From Thermus oshimai DSM 12092 (lineage in GTDB: Bacteria > Deinococcota > Deinococci > Deinococcales > Thermaceae), in the NCBI RefSeq assembly GCF_000373145.1, contig NZ_KB890614.1, positions 220,043-284,042 on the forward strand: a stretch of DNA of 64,000 nt, read 5' to 3'. Positions within the stretch are counted from its first letter, which is position 1. Each line of letters opens with the position of its first letter. The position numbers and the translations under genes were made by a program. Below, piece by piece: positions 8,410-17,004 of this stretch. Under the pieces are notes generated by a model, which was given only the letters and a program-made list of their open reading frames with translations, ran no database searches and had not been told where the DNA came from.

Positions 8410-10047
8410 ATGGACGCCGACCTGGTGGTGGTGGGGGGAGGCCTGGCGGGGCTGGTGGCCGCCACGGAGGTGGCCCGGAAGGGGAAGCGGGTCCTCCTCC
8501 TGGAGCAGGAGCCTTACCTGGGGGGTCAGGCCTTCTGGTCCTTCGGGGGGCTTTTCCTGGTGGACACCCCCGAGCAGCGCCGCCTGGGCATCCGCGATTC
8601 CGCGGAGCTCGCCCAGCAGGACTGGTTTGGGGCCGCGGGGTACGACCGCCCTGAGGACGAGTGGGGGCGGCTTCTGGCCCAGGCCTACATCCAGTTCGCC
8701 GCGGGGGAGATGCGGGCCTGGCTTTTCTCCTTGGGGGTGCGCTTCTTCCCCGTGGTGGGCTGGGCGGAGCGGGGCGGGGGGCTGGCCACGGGCCACGGCA
8801 ACTCCGTGCCCCGCTTCCACATCGTCTGGGGGACGGGGCCGGGGCTTCTGGAGCCCTTTCTGCGCCGGGTGGAGGAGCTCAAGGAGCGGGGCCTCCTCCG
8901 GGTCCTCCTTCGCCACCGGGTGGAGGAGGTCCTGGTGGAGGGGGGGCGGGTGGTGGGGGTGGCGGGGGTGGTGCTGGAGGAAGACCCGAGGCCAAGGGGG
9001 GTGCCCACGAGCCGGAAGCCCGTGGGAGCCTTCCGCTTCCGCGCCCAGGCGGTCCTCCTGGCCACGGGGGGGATCGGGGCCAACCTGGACCTGGTGCGCC
9101 GCTTTTGGCCCGAGCGGGTGGGGCCCCCTCCAGGGCGCCTCCTTTCCGGGGTGCCCGACCACGTGGACGGCCAGGGGCTTCTCCTGGCCCAGCGGGCGGG
9201 GGCTAGGCTGGTGAACCTGGACCGCATGTGGCACTACCCCGAGGGGGTGGAGAACCACACCCCCCTCTGGACCCGCCACGGGATCCGCATCCTCCCCGGG
9301 CCCTCCCCCCTTTGGGTGGACGCCACCGGCCGGCGCCTGCCCCCGCCCCTCTTCCCGGGGTTTGATGCCCTGGAGACCCTGTGCTATCTGAGGGGAACGG
9401 GGTTTGACTGGAGCTGGTTCGTCCTGGACCTGCGCACCCTGAAGAGGGAGTTCGCCCTTTCCGGCTCGGAGCAGAACCCCGACCTCACCGGGCGGAGCTG
9501 GCCTTTGGTGTTGAAAAACCGCCTCCTGGGCCCCGCCGCCCCGGTCAAGGCCTTTCTCACGCGGGGGAAGGACTTCCTCTTGGCGGAGGACCTGTCCGAG
9601 CTCATGCGCAGGATGGACGCCCTGGCCCCCGGGGTCCTGGACCCCTCCCGCTTGGAGCGGGAGGTGAAGGCCCGGGACCGGGAGCTCCTAAACCCCTTCG
9701 CCAAGGACGCCCAGGTCCTGGCGGTTCACGCCTTCCGCCGCTACCTGGGGGACCGGCTTTTCCGGGTGGCCAAGCCCGCCCCCCTCCTAAAGGGGAGGGG
9801 GCCTTTGGTGGCGGTCCGGCTTTGGACCCTCACCCGCAAGACCCTAGGGGGCATCCAGACGGACCTCAAGGGCCGGGCCCTCACCCCTTCGGGGGCGCCC
9901 CTGGAGGGGCTTTTCGCCGCGGGGGAGGCCGCGGGGTTTGGCGGGGGGGCCTTCCACGGGTACAAGGCCCTGGAGGGGACCTTCCTGGGGGGGTGCCTCT
10001 TCACCGGCCTCCGGGCGGCCCAAGGGGTCCTGGAGGGGCTAGAATAG
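8410..10047 (+). CDS. FAD-dependent dehydrogenase (fumarate reductase / ketosteroid dehydrogenase-like)
   Basis: 545 residues. N-terminal dinucleotide fold DLVVVGGGLAGLVAATE at residues 3-19, LLEQEPYLGGQAFWSFGG near 34-51, an ATGGIGANLDLV segment near 218, and the C-terminal FAD loop LFAAGEAAGFGGGAFHGYKA near 505-525. This arrangement is the FAD-binding-2 family, which holds succinate dehydrogenase flavoproteins, KsdD and related dehydrogenases. No signal peptide. A TATTCT box lies 10 bases before the ATG. The substrate cannot be assigned; the ferredoxin-like protein upstream could supply or accept electrons, which is inference from position only. Confidence 0.82.
   Translation: MDADLVVVGGGLAGLVAATEVARKGKRVLLLEQEPYLGGQAFWSFGGLFLVDTPEQRRLGIRDSAELAQQDWFGAAGYDRPEDEWGRLLAQAYIQFAAGEMRAWLFSLGVRFFPVVGWAERGGGLATGHGNSVPRFHIVWGTGPGLLEPFLRRVEELKERGLLRVLLRHRVEEVLVEGGRVVGVAGVVLEEDPRPRGVPTSRKPVGAFRFRAQAVLLATGGIGANLDLVRRFWPERVGPPPGRLLSGVPDHVDGQGLLLAQRAGARLVNLDRMWHYPEGVENHTPLWTRHGIRILPGPSPLWVDATGRRLPPPLFPGFDALETLCYLRGTGFDWSWFVLDLRTLKREFALSGSEQNPDLTGRSWPLVLKNRLLGPAAPVKAFLTRGKDFLLAEDLSELMRRMDALAPGVLDPSRLEREVKARDRELLNPFAKDAQVLAVHAFRRYLGDRLFRVAKPAPLLKGRGPLVAVRLWTLTRKTLGGIQTDLKGRALTPSGAPLEGLFAAGEAAGFGGGAFHGYKALEGTFLGGCLFTGLRAAQGVLEGLE
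10040..10045 (+). promoter_or_regulatory. -10 element of a leaderless promoter for the epimerase gene
   Basis: TAGAAT, formed by the last codons of the upstream flavoprotein gene, 6 bases before the ATG at 10052. Confidence 0.5.
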
Positions 10048-10051
10048 GCCC

Positions 10052-10444
10052 ATGCGGCTGCACCACGTGGGCATCGCGGTGGAGGACCTCGAGGCGGCCA
10101 AGGCCCGCTACCTCCTCCTGGGCTTCCGGGTGGAGGCGGAAGGGGAGGTGGCGGCCCAGGGGGTGCGGGTGGCCATGCTCCGGGGGGAAGGGGAGGCCCT
10201 GCTGGAGCTCCTCGCCCCCCTAGGCCCGGAGACCCCCGTGGGCCGCTTCCTCGCCAAGCGGGGCCCCGGCCTCCACCACCTGGCCTTCGCCACCCCGGAC
10301 ATCGAGGGGGCCCTGGCCGCGCTTAGGGCCGCGGGGGCCCGGCCGGTGGACGAAACCCCCCGGCCGGGGTTTGGGGGGCACCGGGTGGCCTTCCTCCACC
10401 CCTCCTTTGCCCAGGGGGTCCTGTGGGAGCTGGTGGAGGGGTGA
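10052..10444 (+). CDS. mce: Methylmalonyl-CoA epimerase
   Basis: 130 residues, the standard epimerase length, with the vicinal oxygen chelate fold. LHHVGIAVEDLEAAKARY at residues 3-20 and HHLAFATPDIEGALAAL near 74-90 give the two metal-binding histidines, and LWELVE at the end gives the metal-binding glutamate. It interconverts 2R and 2S methylmalonyl-CoA in propionate and odd-chain or branched acyl degradation. The mutase is not in this window. A VanZ-like gene overlaps the stop as GTGA. Confidence 0.88.
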   Translation: MRLHHVGIAVEDLEAAKARYLLLGFRVEAEGEVAAQGVRVAMLRGEGEALLELLAPLGPETPVGRFLAKRGPGLHHLAFATPDIEGALAALRAAGARPVDETPRPGFGGHRVAFLHPSFAQGVLWELVEG

Positions 10445-10803
10445 GGGGCCTTTTCCTGGGGCTCGCCCTCCTCTGGATGGGGGTCTTGTGGTGGCTTTCG
10501 GGCCAGCCCGCCACCGGGGCCGGCCTTCCCCACCCCTGGGACAAGGGGGCCCACTTCCTGGCCTACGCCCTTTTGGCCCTCCTTTGGCGCCTTGGCCTGG
10601 GGAGGTTTTGGGGGGCTTTCCTCCTGGCTTCGGGCTACGGGGTGGTGGACGAGTGGCACCAAAGCTTCGTCCCCGGGCGGGAGGCCTTCGGGTGGGACCT
10701 CCTGGCGGACGCCCTGGGGGCGGCTATAGGGGCGGGTAGACCGGGATCTCCAAAAACCGCCCTCCTTCCGCCCCCGCGGCCAGGACCAGGGCCTCGGCGA
10801 TGA
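10441..10803 (+). CDS. VanZ-like membrane protein
   Basis: 120 residues from GTG at 10441, which overlaps the epimerase stop as GTGA. Three or four hydrophobic segments. The VanZ signature is clear: WDKGAHFLAYALLALLW near residue 34 and VVDEWHQSFVPGREAFGWDL near 68-87, then DALGAAIGA. VanZ proteins are small inner-membrane proteins of uncertain function, named for teicoplanin resistance. The last 23 residues or so (Pro, Gly and Arg rich) lie wholly in antisense overlap with the convergent SDR gene and probably are not part of the conserved fold. Confidence 0.78.
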   Translation: MRGLFLGLALLWMGVLWWLSGQPATGAGLPHPWDKGAHFLAYALLALLWRLGLGRFWGAFLLASGYGVVDEWHQSFVPGREAFGWDLLADALGAAIGAGRPGSPKTALLPPPRPGPGPRR

Positions 10804-11407
10804 GGCCGGGGCGGATCCAGCGGCTGGGGTCGGCCTCGGGCATGGCCCGGCGGTTCTGTTCCGTGTCCAGGGTGCCCATGGGGTAGACCACCAGGAAGCG
10901 CACCCCCTCCACCTCCCCCTGGAGGGACTTGAGGAGGCTTGCCAGGGCGGTCTTGGCCATGGTGTAAAGGGCCCGGCCCGGGCCCACCCCCGTCCAGGCG
11001 GGCCCCGCGGCGATGGCCGCGAAGAAGCCCTCCCGCCTCGCCTCCATGTAGGGGAGGACGGCCTTCAGAAGGTTATAGGTGGTGCGGAGGTTGAGGTCCA
11101 AGAGCCAGTCGTAAAGCCCGGGGTCAGAGTCCAAAAAGCGCCCCGCCGCGAACCCCCCCACGGTGTGGACCACCCCGTAAAGGGGCCCTTCCCGTTCCGC
11201 GAACTGGGCTAGGGCCTGGGCCTCCTCCAGGCGGGTGAGGTCGGCCACGAAGGTCTTGGCCCCCACCGCCTCGGCCCGTTCCGCCATGCGCTCGAGGCGG
11301 GGGTCCGAGAGGAGGAGCCGGGCCCCGGCCCGGTGGAAGGCGGGGACCACCGCCCGGGCCAGGGCCCCTCCAGCGCCGGTGACCAGCACGGTCTTACCTT
11401 GGAGCAT
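10724..11407 (-). CDS. Short-chain dehydrogenase/reductase
   Basis: 227 residues. NAD(P) site [16 protein letters not shown] at residues 6-21, a DLTRLEEA segment near 55, GVVHTVGG near 78 in place of NNAG, and YTMAKTAL with the catalytic Tyr-x3-Lys near 147. The serine of the triad is unclear, since the segment before it reads FFAAIAAGPAWTG. Substrate unknown. It has its own -10 box (TAGAAT at 11413-11418) inside the last codons of the lipoprotein gene. It overlaps the VanZ gene by 80 bases tail to tail. Confidence 0.83.
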   Translation of the reverse strand: MLQGKTVLVTGAGGALARAVVPAFHRAGARLLLSDPRLERMAERAEAVGAKTFVADLTRLEEAQALAQFAEREGPLYGVVHTVGGFAAGRFLDSDPGLYDWLLDLNLRTTYNLLKAVLPYMEARREGFFAAIAAGPAWTGVGPGRALYTMAKTALASLLKSLQGEVEGVRFLVVYPMGTLDTEQNRRAMPEADPSRWIRPGLIAEALVLAAGAEGGRFLEIPVYPPL

Positions 11408-11410
11408 GCC

Positions 11411-12394
11411 TCATTCTACCGGGATGAGGGCCAGGGCCTTTGGGGAAAGCCCCAGGGTGGGGAAGGCCACCCGCTGGGGCGGGGAGGGGACGAGGTCGTA
11501 GACGGAAAGGGACCTCCCCGCCGCCAGGTACAGGTACCCGTCCTGGCCCACCAGGCCCGCCTGGAAAGGGGTAAAGGTTTCCTGGGGCCCGGAGTCCCGG
11601 GGCTCCAAAACCTGGAAGCCCCGGCCCAGGGCCACCAGCCCCGCCACCGGGTCCAGGGCCAGCCGGGCCTCCCCGGGGAAGTCCCCCAGGACCTTCCGGC
11701 TTTGCAGGGTTTCGTTTTGCAGGGTGTAGAGCCGCACCTCCGTGGCCGTGGGGCCGAGGCCCAAAAGCCGCCCCCGGCCCCCGTCCGCCTTGAGGTCCAG
11801 GGGGTCTCCTGAGAGGGGGGCGTCCAGGGGCTTTTCCAGGGCCGGGGTGCCGGAGGGGGCTTGGGCCGGCCGGTAGCCCATGGCCTCCCCCGTGAGGTAG
11901 GCCAGGAGGTCCTGCCCGCCTGCGGGGAGGAGGGCCAGACGGCTGGAGGGGGGAAGGCCGGTGAGGTCCGCTTCTTCTAAGGCGCTGGGGTCAGGGAGGG
12001 GGGAAAGGTAGGCCCTTCTCGCCCCAGGGCAGTGGGCGAGGAGGGCGTTTTGGCCCAGGCGCAGGTAGCCTTCGGTGCAGTCCGAGGGGAGGGGGAGGGT
12101 GGCGGTGGGGGTTTGGGGGACGGCGGTCAGGCTAAAGCCGGTGGCGTCGTAGGCCTCGAGGCGGTCCGGGAAGAGGAGGTAGAGCCTCCGGAAGGCCTGG
12201 CTGTAGGCCAGGTCCTGGAGGCCTGGCGCGCTCCAGGTGGCCACGGGGGAGGAGAGCCCCCGCTGGAGGTCTAGGGCGCGGTAAAAGGCCACCTGCCCCT
12301 CGCCCCCTGCCGCCAGGAGGGCCTCGAGGGCCGGCTCCTGGCTTCCGGTGCAGGCGGCAAGGAGGAGGGCGAGAAGCCAAAGGGTGCGCCTCAT
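11411..12394 (-). CDS. Lipoprotein, possible beta-propeller, last gene of the lptFG-lptD operon
   Basis: 327 residues from the ATG at 12394, which overlaps the lptD stop as ATGA. The N-terminus MRRTLWLLALLLAACTGSQE is a lipoprotein signal with lipobox LAAC, so Lgt should modify Cys15. The mature part has repeated short beta-strand units, for example LQDLAYSQAFRRLYLLFPD, RLALDPVAGLVALG and GLVGQDGYLYLAAG, typical of beta-propellers. Function unknown. Its place after lptD, where other bacteria would need an LptE-type lipoprotein, makes an outer-membrane partner role worth testing, but the length and repeats are unlike LptE. Confidence 0.72.
   Translation of the reverse strand: MRRTLWLLALLLAACTGSQEPALEALLAAGGEGQVAFYRALDLQRGLSSPVATWSAPGLQDLAYSQAFRRLYLLFPDRLEAYDATGFSLTAVPQTPTATLPLPSDCTEGYLRLGQNALLAHCPGARRAYLSPLPDPSALEEADLTGLPPSSRLALLPAGGQDLLAYLTGEAMGYRPAQAPSGTPALEKPLDAPLSGDPLDLKADGGRGRLLGLGPTATEVRLYTLQNETLQSRKVLGDFPGEARLALDPVAGLVALGRGFQVLEPRDSGPQETFTPFQAGLVGQDGYLYLAAGRSLSVYDLVPSPPQRVAFPTLGLSPKALALIPVE
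11413..11418 (-). promoter_or_regulatory. -10 element of a leaderless promoter for the SDR gene
   Basis: TAGAAT on the minus strand, 5 bases before the ATG at 11407. It overlaps the end of the upstream lipoprotein gene. Confidence 0.5.
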
Positions 12395-14868
12395 GGGGTT
12401 CCACCTCCCAGCTGGATGCCCTCCTCCGAGAGGAGCACCCCCGCGGCCTGCCCCCCGTAGAGGAAGGCCAGGCTCACACTCCCCTTGGCGGCGTCCGCGG
12501 TGAAGCGGAAGGCCCAGCAGCACCGGTCCAGGGTGACGATGAACCGGGGCTTGAGGGGGCTTCCCGGCAGGTCCTGGGTGAGGAGGGCGGAGAGGTGGAG
12601 CCTGGTGTTCTCCCGCCCCAGGAAGGTAAAGGTGGGGCCGAAGTTCCTCAAGGAGAGGGTGTACCCCTCGGGGCGGCTTGGGGCGCGGGCGTAGGAGAGC
12701 CCCCCCGAGAAGGCCAGGCCCGGCAGGCCCGGGCTTTCCCCTTCCGGGGGCGTGGGGCCCCAAAGCTCTGCCCCCCCGCTGAAGGTGAGGTCCTTGAGGT
12801 AGACCGCCTCGTCCCCCACCTCGGGCAGGTGCAGGTTGGCCTGGAGGCGGAAGCCCACCTCGGGGGCAAAGGCGGTGGCGGAAAGGCGCAGGTTGGTCCC
12901 CTTAAAGCCCCCTTCCGCCCGGCCGGAAAGGGCCGCCTCCCAGAGGGGCCCCGGGGCTGCCCCGGAGCGGAAGGTGAGGGCGTAGTTCAGCCGCAATGGG
13001 TCCAGGGCCAGCTGCAGGGCCAGGCTTTCCGGACCCCATAGGGCCTGGCCCTGGAGGGTGAGGGTGTCCTTGGCCCAGTCCCGCTGGGCCTGGAGGGCGT
13101 AGGCCTCCCGGCCTTCCCTCAGGTTGAGGCTTAGCGCGGTGGTGAGGGCCCCTTCCCCGTTCAGCCCGTGGCGGTGGGTGAGGTTCAGGCTCCCCCCGGG
13201 GAGGGCGTAGCCCCCTTGGAGGAGGAGGGGGTCAAAGAGGGCCTTGGCGTGGTCTAGGCGGAGGCCCAGCCGGAGGGAGAAGGGGTAGGGGGTGAGGCTT
13301 CCTTCCAGGCGGGTTTCCAGGGGGCCTTCGGTAAGCCCCCGCTTGTGGTAGAGGAGGAGGCCAAAGGCCCCCTCCTGGAGCCGGGCCTCCGCCTCCAGGG
13401 GCAGGTAGGCCCCCTTCTCCAGGTCCCGCCCCCCCTTCAGGGAGAGGCTGAGGGGCCTTTCCTGGAAGCCCAGGGCCAAGGTGGCCTGGTGGGTGCGCCT
13501 TGGGGGCAGGGCGTCAAAGCGAAAGGGGCTTTCCCCCTCCTGGACGCTCCTCAGGTAGCCCGCCTCGAGGCTGAAGCCCCCCAGGGTCTGGCGGAAGGAG
13601 GCCTGGGCCGTCCAGTCCACCTGGCGCTCGTACTCCCCATCGGGGTTTTGCGTGCTGTAGTAGAAGCCCCGGAAGCGGTTCTGCCCCCTCAAGGTGCCCC
13701 CGGGCCAGGGGGTGAGGGTGAGGCTTTCCTCGTGGGTGAGGAGGGCCCTGCCCGCCCCTGCGTAAGGCCCCAGGGCCCGGGCGGAGCGGTTTAGGGGGTT
13801 GGTCTCCGCCTTGTAGTAGCCGAGGAGGAGGCCCGCCTGCAGGCGGAAGGGGCCCTCCTGCAGGGGGGGGCTTTGCGCCTCCACTTCCGGAAGCCGCTTC
13901 AGCGTTCGCGGTGGGGGGGTGGCGGGGTCGTGGTCCAGGAAGCCTTCCAGGCGCAGGGCGTACCGCCAGTCCTGGGGGGTGGGGGCGCCCGGGAGGAGGG
14001 CTTCCAGGCGGAAGCGGGAGAGCTTCTCCCGGGTGTCGTCCCGCTCCAGGAGGGCGCTTAGGGCGAACTCCGGCCGCTTGAGCCCGTACTCCCCCCGGTA
14101 CTGGAAGGTGTCGGGGGGGGTGTGGAGGAAGAAGTAGCGTTCCTTGGCCTCCCCCACCCCGAAGTGGTCCAGCCCGAACCCATAGCCCCGGCCCTGGTAG
14201 TACTGGAGGAGGGTGAAGCCCAGGCCCAGCTCGCTCGCGTAAGGAAGGGCAGCCTTCAGGTAAACCCCCCCCTCGTCCTGCCCCACCTCCAGCCGGGGGC
14301 TCCTTTCCGAGAGGAAGAGGAGGAGGACGGGCAGTTCCAGGATGGGGTTTTCCTGCCAAAGGAGGGTCACCTTTCGGGCCACCACCCGGTCCCCCGGGTA
14401 GAGGACCACCTCCTCCGCCCGGAAGGCGTAGTCCGGCACCGCTTGGCCGCACCCCGCGCAGGGGGTGGCGTACCCCTCCTGGAGGAGGATGGCCCCCGCG
14501 GCCCGCTGGCAGAGGGGCCCCGTGAGGAGGAGGCCCCGGGCCTCTATGCGCACCTCCAGGGCGTCAAAGGACTCGTCCCCTAGGTCCAGCTGGAGCTCCT
14601 CCGCCTCTATGGTCCGCCCCTCCCGGTCCCGGTAACGCACCCCCTCCATCAGGTAAAGCTTCCGCCGGGTGCGGTTGTAGACCACCCGCTTGGCCTCAAT
14701 CGCCTCTCCCTCCCGCTCCAGGCGCACGGGGTTCCCCACCAGGACGTAGACCTCCTCTTCCCCCTCCGCTCTTAGCTCCAGCCTCTCCGCCTCCAGCACC
14801 TTCAGCACCCGCCCCTCCTGGGCCAAGGCGGGGTAGAGGAGGAAGAGGAGGAGGAGGAGGGCCCTCAC
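12391..14868 (-). CDS. lptD: LptD / OstA family outer-membrane protein
   Basis: 825 residues. Signal peptide MRALLLLLFLLYPALAQEGR; residues 20-165 are an OstA-like jellyroll (VYVLVGNPVRLEREGEAIEA, IEAEELQLDLGDE); a CAGCG pair lies near 137-140, then FLSERSPRLEVGQDEGG and a long region of alternating strands up to residue 820 that fits a 24-26 strand barrel. In Gram-negative bacteria LptD is the outer-membrane LPS translocon. Thermus is generally reported to lack LPS, so the cargo is uncertain. GTG start overlaps the upstream permease stop as GTGA; the next gene overlaps as ATGA. Confidence 0.85.
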   Translation of the reverse strand: MRALLLLLFLLYPALAQEGRVLKVLEAERLELRAEGEEEVYVLVGNPVRLEREGEAIEAKRVVYNRTRRKLYLMEGVRYRDREGRTIEAEELQLDLGDESFDALEVRIEARGLLLTGPLCQRAAGAILLQEGYATPCAGCGQAVPDYAFRAEEVVLYPGDRVVARKVTLLWQENPILELPVLLLFLSERSPRLEVGQDEGGVYLKAALPYASELGLGFTLLQYYQGRGYGFGLDHFGVGEAKERYFFLHTPPDTFQYRGEYGLKRPEFALSALLERDDTREKLSRFRLEALLPGAPTPQDWRYALRLEGFLDHDPATPPPRTLKRLPEVEAQSPPLQEGPFRLQAGLLLGYYKAETNPLNRSARALGPYAGAGRALLTHEESLTLTPWPGGTLRGQNRFRGFYYSTQNPDGEYERQVDWTAQASFRQTLGGFSLEAGYLRSVQEGESPFRFDALPPRRTHQATLALGFQERPLSLSLKGGRDLEKGAYLPLEAEARLQEGAFGLLLYHKRGLTEGPLETRLEGSLTPYPFSLRLGLRLDHAKALFDPLLLQGGYALPGGSLNLTHRHGLNGEGALTTALSLNLREGREAYALQAQRDWAKDTLTLQGQALWGPESLALQLALDPLRLNYALTFRSGAAPGPLWEAALSGRAEGGFKGTNLRLSATAFAPEVGFRLQANLHLPEVGDEAVYLKDLTFSGGAELWGPTPPEGESPGLPGLAFSGGLSYARAPSRPEGYTLSLRNFGPTFTFLGRENTRLHLSALLTQDLPGSPLKPRFIVTLDRCCWAFRFTADAAKGSVSLAFLYGGQAAGVLLSEEGIQLGGGTP

Positions 14869-15905
14869 CGCTTACCCCCCAGGAAGAGGAGTAGCCCCAG
14901 GAGGCCGAAGAGGAGGTTCGGCCCCCAGGCGGCGAGAACGGGGCTTAGGGCGTTCTGCTCCCCCATGATGCGGGCCACGCTCCAGGTGGCGTAGTAGAGG
15001 AAGGTGAGGACCGCCACCCCCACGAACCCCAGGCTCCGGGAGCCCGAGAGGAGGAAGAAGGCGAGCCCCACGGCGAAGAGGGCGAAGACGGGGCTGGCGA
15101 AGGGCTCGGCGTAGCGGCGGTAATAGGTGGTGGCCTCGAGGCCCACTCTAAGCCCCAGGGCCCTAAGGCGCTCCACCTCCTTCCTAAGCTCGGGGAGGGG
15201 CATGCGGTTTGCGGGGTTGGGCCAGGGGTCGAAGGTGAGGTCCTTGAGGACGAGCTCCCCCTTTTGGAAGCGGGCCAGGGTCCTGGGCCTCGCCCCCTCG
15301 TAGGTGACCCTCAGGCCCTCCTCCACCTCCAAAACCCCCGCCCGAAGCCGCCCCCGTTCCGCTAGAAGGACCTCCCCTGCGGAGAGGACCCTAAGGGCCC
15401 CGATCCCTTCCCCCACCTTCCCCACGTAGACCACCCGCCCCCGGGCGTCCTGGAAGGTGGCCCCCGGGGTGAGGAGGGCCCGGGGGCGTTCCAGCACCGT
15501 GCGCCTCAAGAGGTCCTGCCCCTCCGCCAGGGCCCTCGGCACCAGGCTTTCCCCTAAGGCGAAGCCTAGGAGGGCCAGGACGAGCCCAAACCCTAGGAAG
15601 GGGAGGAGGACCCGCCCCCGGGGCACCCCCAGGGCCAGGAGGGCCTTGAGCTCCCCGTCCTCCGCCAGGCGGAAGAGGAGGAGCAAAAGGGCGAAGAGGT
15701 AGGCCACCGGCGCCCCCCGCACCAGGGCCTCGGGGGTGCGGTAGGCCAGGTAGAGGAGGACCGCCTTGGGGTCCGCCCCCTTGGCCACCAGGGGGGCCAG
15801 GACCTCGTACACCGCCCCCGCCAGGAAGAGGAGGACGATGGCGGAAAGGCCCCCTAGGAAGGGGGGGAGGACTTCCCGGAGGAGGTAGCGGTCCAGGGTC
15901 TTCAC
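14865..15905 (-). CDS. LptF/LptG family permease
   Basis: 346 residues. The family start LDRYLLREVLPPFLGGLSAI is at residues 4-23; three transmembrane helices precede a periplasmic beta-rich domain (about 125-260: GATFQDARGRVVYVGKV, LKDLTFDPWPN), followed by three helices to the end. LptF and LptG form the inner-membrane part of the Lpt ABC exporter with the ATPase LptB, which is not in this window. GTG start, GTGA overlap with the upstream paralogue. Which of the two paralogues is F or G cannot be told from sequence alone. Confidence 0.87.
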   Translation of the reverse strand: MKTLDRYLLREVLPPFLGGLSAIVLLFLAGAVYEVLAPLVAKGADPKAVLLYLAYRTPEALVRGAPVAYLFALLLLLFRLAEDGELKALLALGVPRGRVLLPFLGFGLVLALLGFALGESLVPRALAEGQDLLRRTVLERPRALLTPGATFQDARGRVVYVGKVGEGIGALRVLSAGEVLLAERGRLRAGVLEVEEGLRVTYEGARPRTLARFQKGELVLKDLTFDPWPNPANRMPLPELRKEVERLRALGLRVGLEATTYYRRYAEPFASPVFALFAVGLAFFLLSGSRSLGFVGVAVLTFLYYATWSVARIMGEQNALSPVLAAWGPNLLFGLLGLLLFLGGKR

Positions 15906-16912
15906 CTGAGCCTCCAGAGGAGGAAGGCCCCTAGGGCCCCATAGGCCAGGTTGGGCAGGAAGGCCAGGAGGGGGTTCACGTCGTAGCGGGCGAGCTGGGC
16001 GGTAAGGGTCCAGAAGACGTAGTAGCCGAAGATGAGGAGGACCACCCCGAGCACCGCCCAGGCGGCCTCCCGCAGGGAGAGGCCGAGGCCCGCGGCCACG
16101 AGCCCCAGGAAGAGGCCCCCCAGGGCGTCCGAAAGGCGGCGGTAGAGGGCGAACCGGGCCCCGGATTCCACCTCTGCCCGGGCCAGGAGCTCCCTTAAGG
16201 TGCTGGTGTCGTAGGGGTCGCGGGAGCCTAGGCTCTCCTTGGGCTGGAAGTGGGTGGGGAAGGGGAGGACCCCAAAGAAGGGCTTGGGCTTCCCCCCCTC
16301 CAGCACGTAGCCCTTAAGGCGCCACCCCCTTTCGTCCCAGACCCCCTCCTCGGCGCTGTAGATCCGCCCCTCTTCGTCCACCACCCGCACCCCCAAGAGC
16401 CGGTTCGCCCTCTCCCCCGGCCAGACCTCCTCCGCGTAGTAGACCCCAAGGCCAGGGGGGGCGTAGACCTGCTTCCGGAGCACCGCCACCGCCCCCCCTT
16501 CCCCGTAGAGGAGGCGGCCCAGGAGGGCATCGTAGGCGGAAAGGGCCCTGGGCCGGACCTCGGCCAGGTTGTAGAGGTTCGCCAGGCTCACCAGAAGGGC
16601 CAGGCCCAATAGGGGCTTGAGGAGGGCCAAGGGGGGCACCCCCCCCGCGTAGGCCGCTTTGAGCTCGGAGGAGCGGATGAGGCGGGCCAGGCCTATGAGG
16701 AGGGCGAAGACCAGGGCCAGGGGCAGGGCCAGGCTTAAGGTCCAGGGCAGGCGGTAGAGGACGAGGAGGGCGATCTCCCGCACCCCCACCCCCCGGGCCA
16801 GGAGGAAGCCGGAGAGGCTGGAAAGGAGGTCCAGGGTGAGGAGGGCCACGAAGAGGAAGACCCCCACCAGGTAGGGCAGGAGGACTTCCTTAAGGAGGTA
16901 GCGCCCCAGCAC
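15902..16912 (-). CDS. LptF/LptG family permease, first gene of the operon
   Basis: 336 residues, the same architecture as its downstream paralogue: LGRYLLKEVLLPYLVGVFLF at residues 2-21, SSELKAAYAGGVPPLALLKP near 86-105, a periplasmic domain (YYAEEVWPGERANRLLGV, then RDPYDTSTLRELLARAE), and three C-terminal helices. The GTG start at 16912 has a perfect TATACT box 7 bases upstream, so the four-gene operon appears to begin with a leaderless mRNA. The pair with the lptD gene suggests one export pathway. Confidence 0.86.
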   Translation of the reverse strand: MLGRYLLKEVLLPYLVGVFLFVALLTLDLLSSLSGFLLARGVGVREIALLVLYRLPWTLSLALPLALVFALLIGLARLIRSSELKAAYAGGVPPLALLKPLLGLALLVSLANLYNLAEVRPRALSAYDALLGRLLYGEGGAVAVLRKQVYAPPGLGVYYAEEVWPGERANRLLGVRVVDEEGRIYSAEEGVWDERGWRLKGYVLEGGKPKPFFGVLPFPTHFQPKESLGSRDPYDTSTLRELLARAEVESGARFALYRRLSDALGGLFLGLVAAGLGLSLREAAWAVLGVVLLIFGYYVFWTLTAQLARYDVNPLLAFLPNLAYGALGAFLLWRLR

Positions 16913-16919
16913 CAGGCCA

Positions 16920-16925
16920 AGTATA
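16920..16925 (-). promoter_or_regulatory. -10 element of the lptFG-lptD operon promoter
   Basis: TATACT on the minus strand, 7 bases before the GTG at 16912. No clear -35 box. Confidence 0.55.
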
Positions 16926-16948
16926 CGGACCCAGGATGAGAAAGGCTA

Positions 16949-16963
16949 AGGGCCTCCGGCCCT
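16949..16963 (-). terminator. Probable terminator after the stress-protein-like gene
   Basis: Inverted repeat AGGGCC / GGCCCT with a 3-base loop. On the minus strand it is followed by TAGCCTTTCT. It lies between the gene at 17005 and the lpt operon promoter. Confidence 0.45.
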
Positions 16964-17004
16964 AGGGGGGAAGATCGGCCGGGCCCCGAGCCTTTTGGGG
17001 GCGC

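Noticed and set aside
11195-12400. The lipoprotein as a frameshifted longer protein starting at 12763
   Set aside because: The upstream part is an lptD shadow; the signal peptide with LAAC lipobox right after the ATG at 12394 fixes the start.
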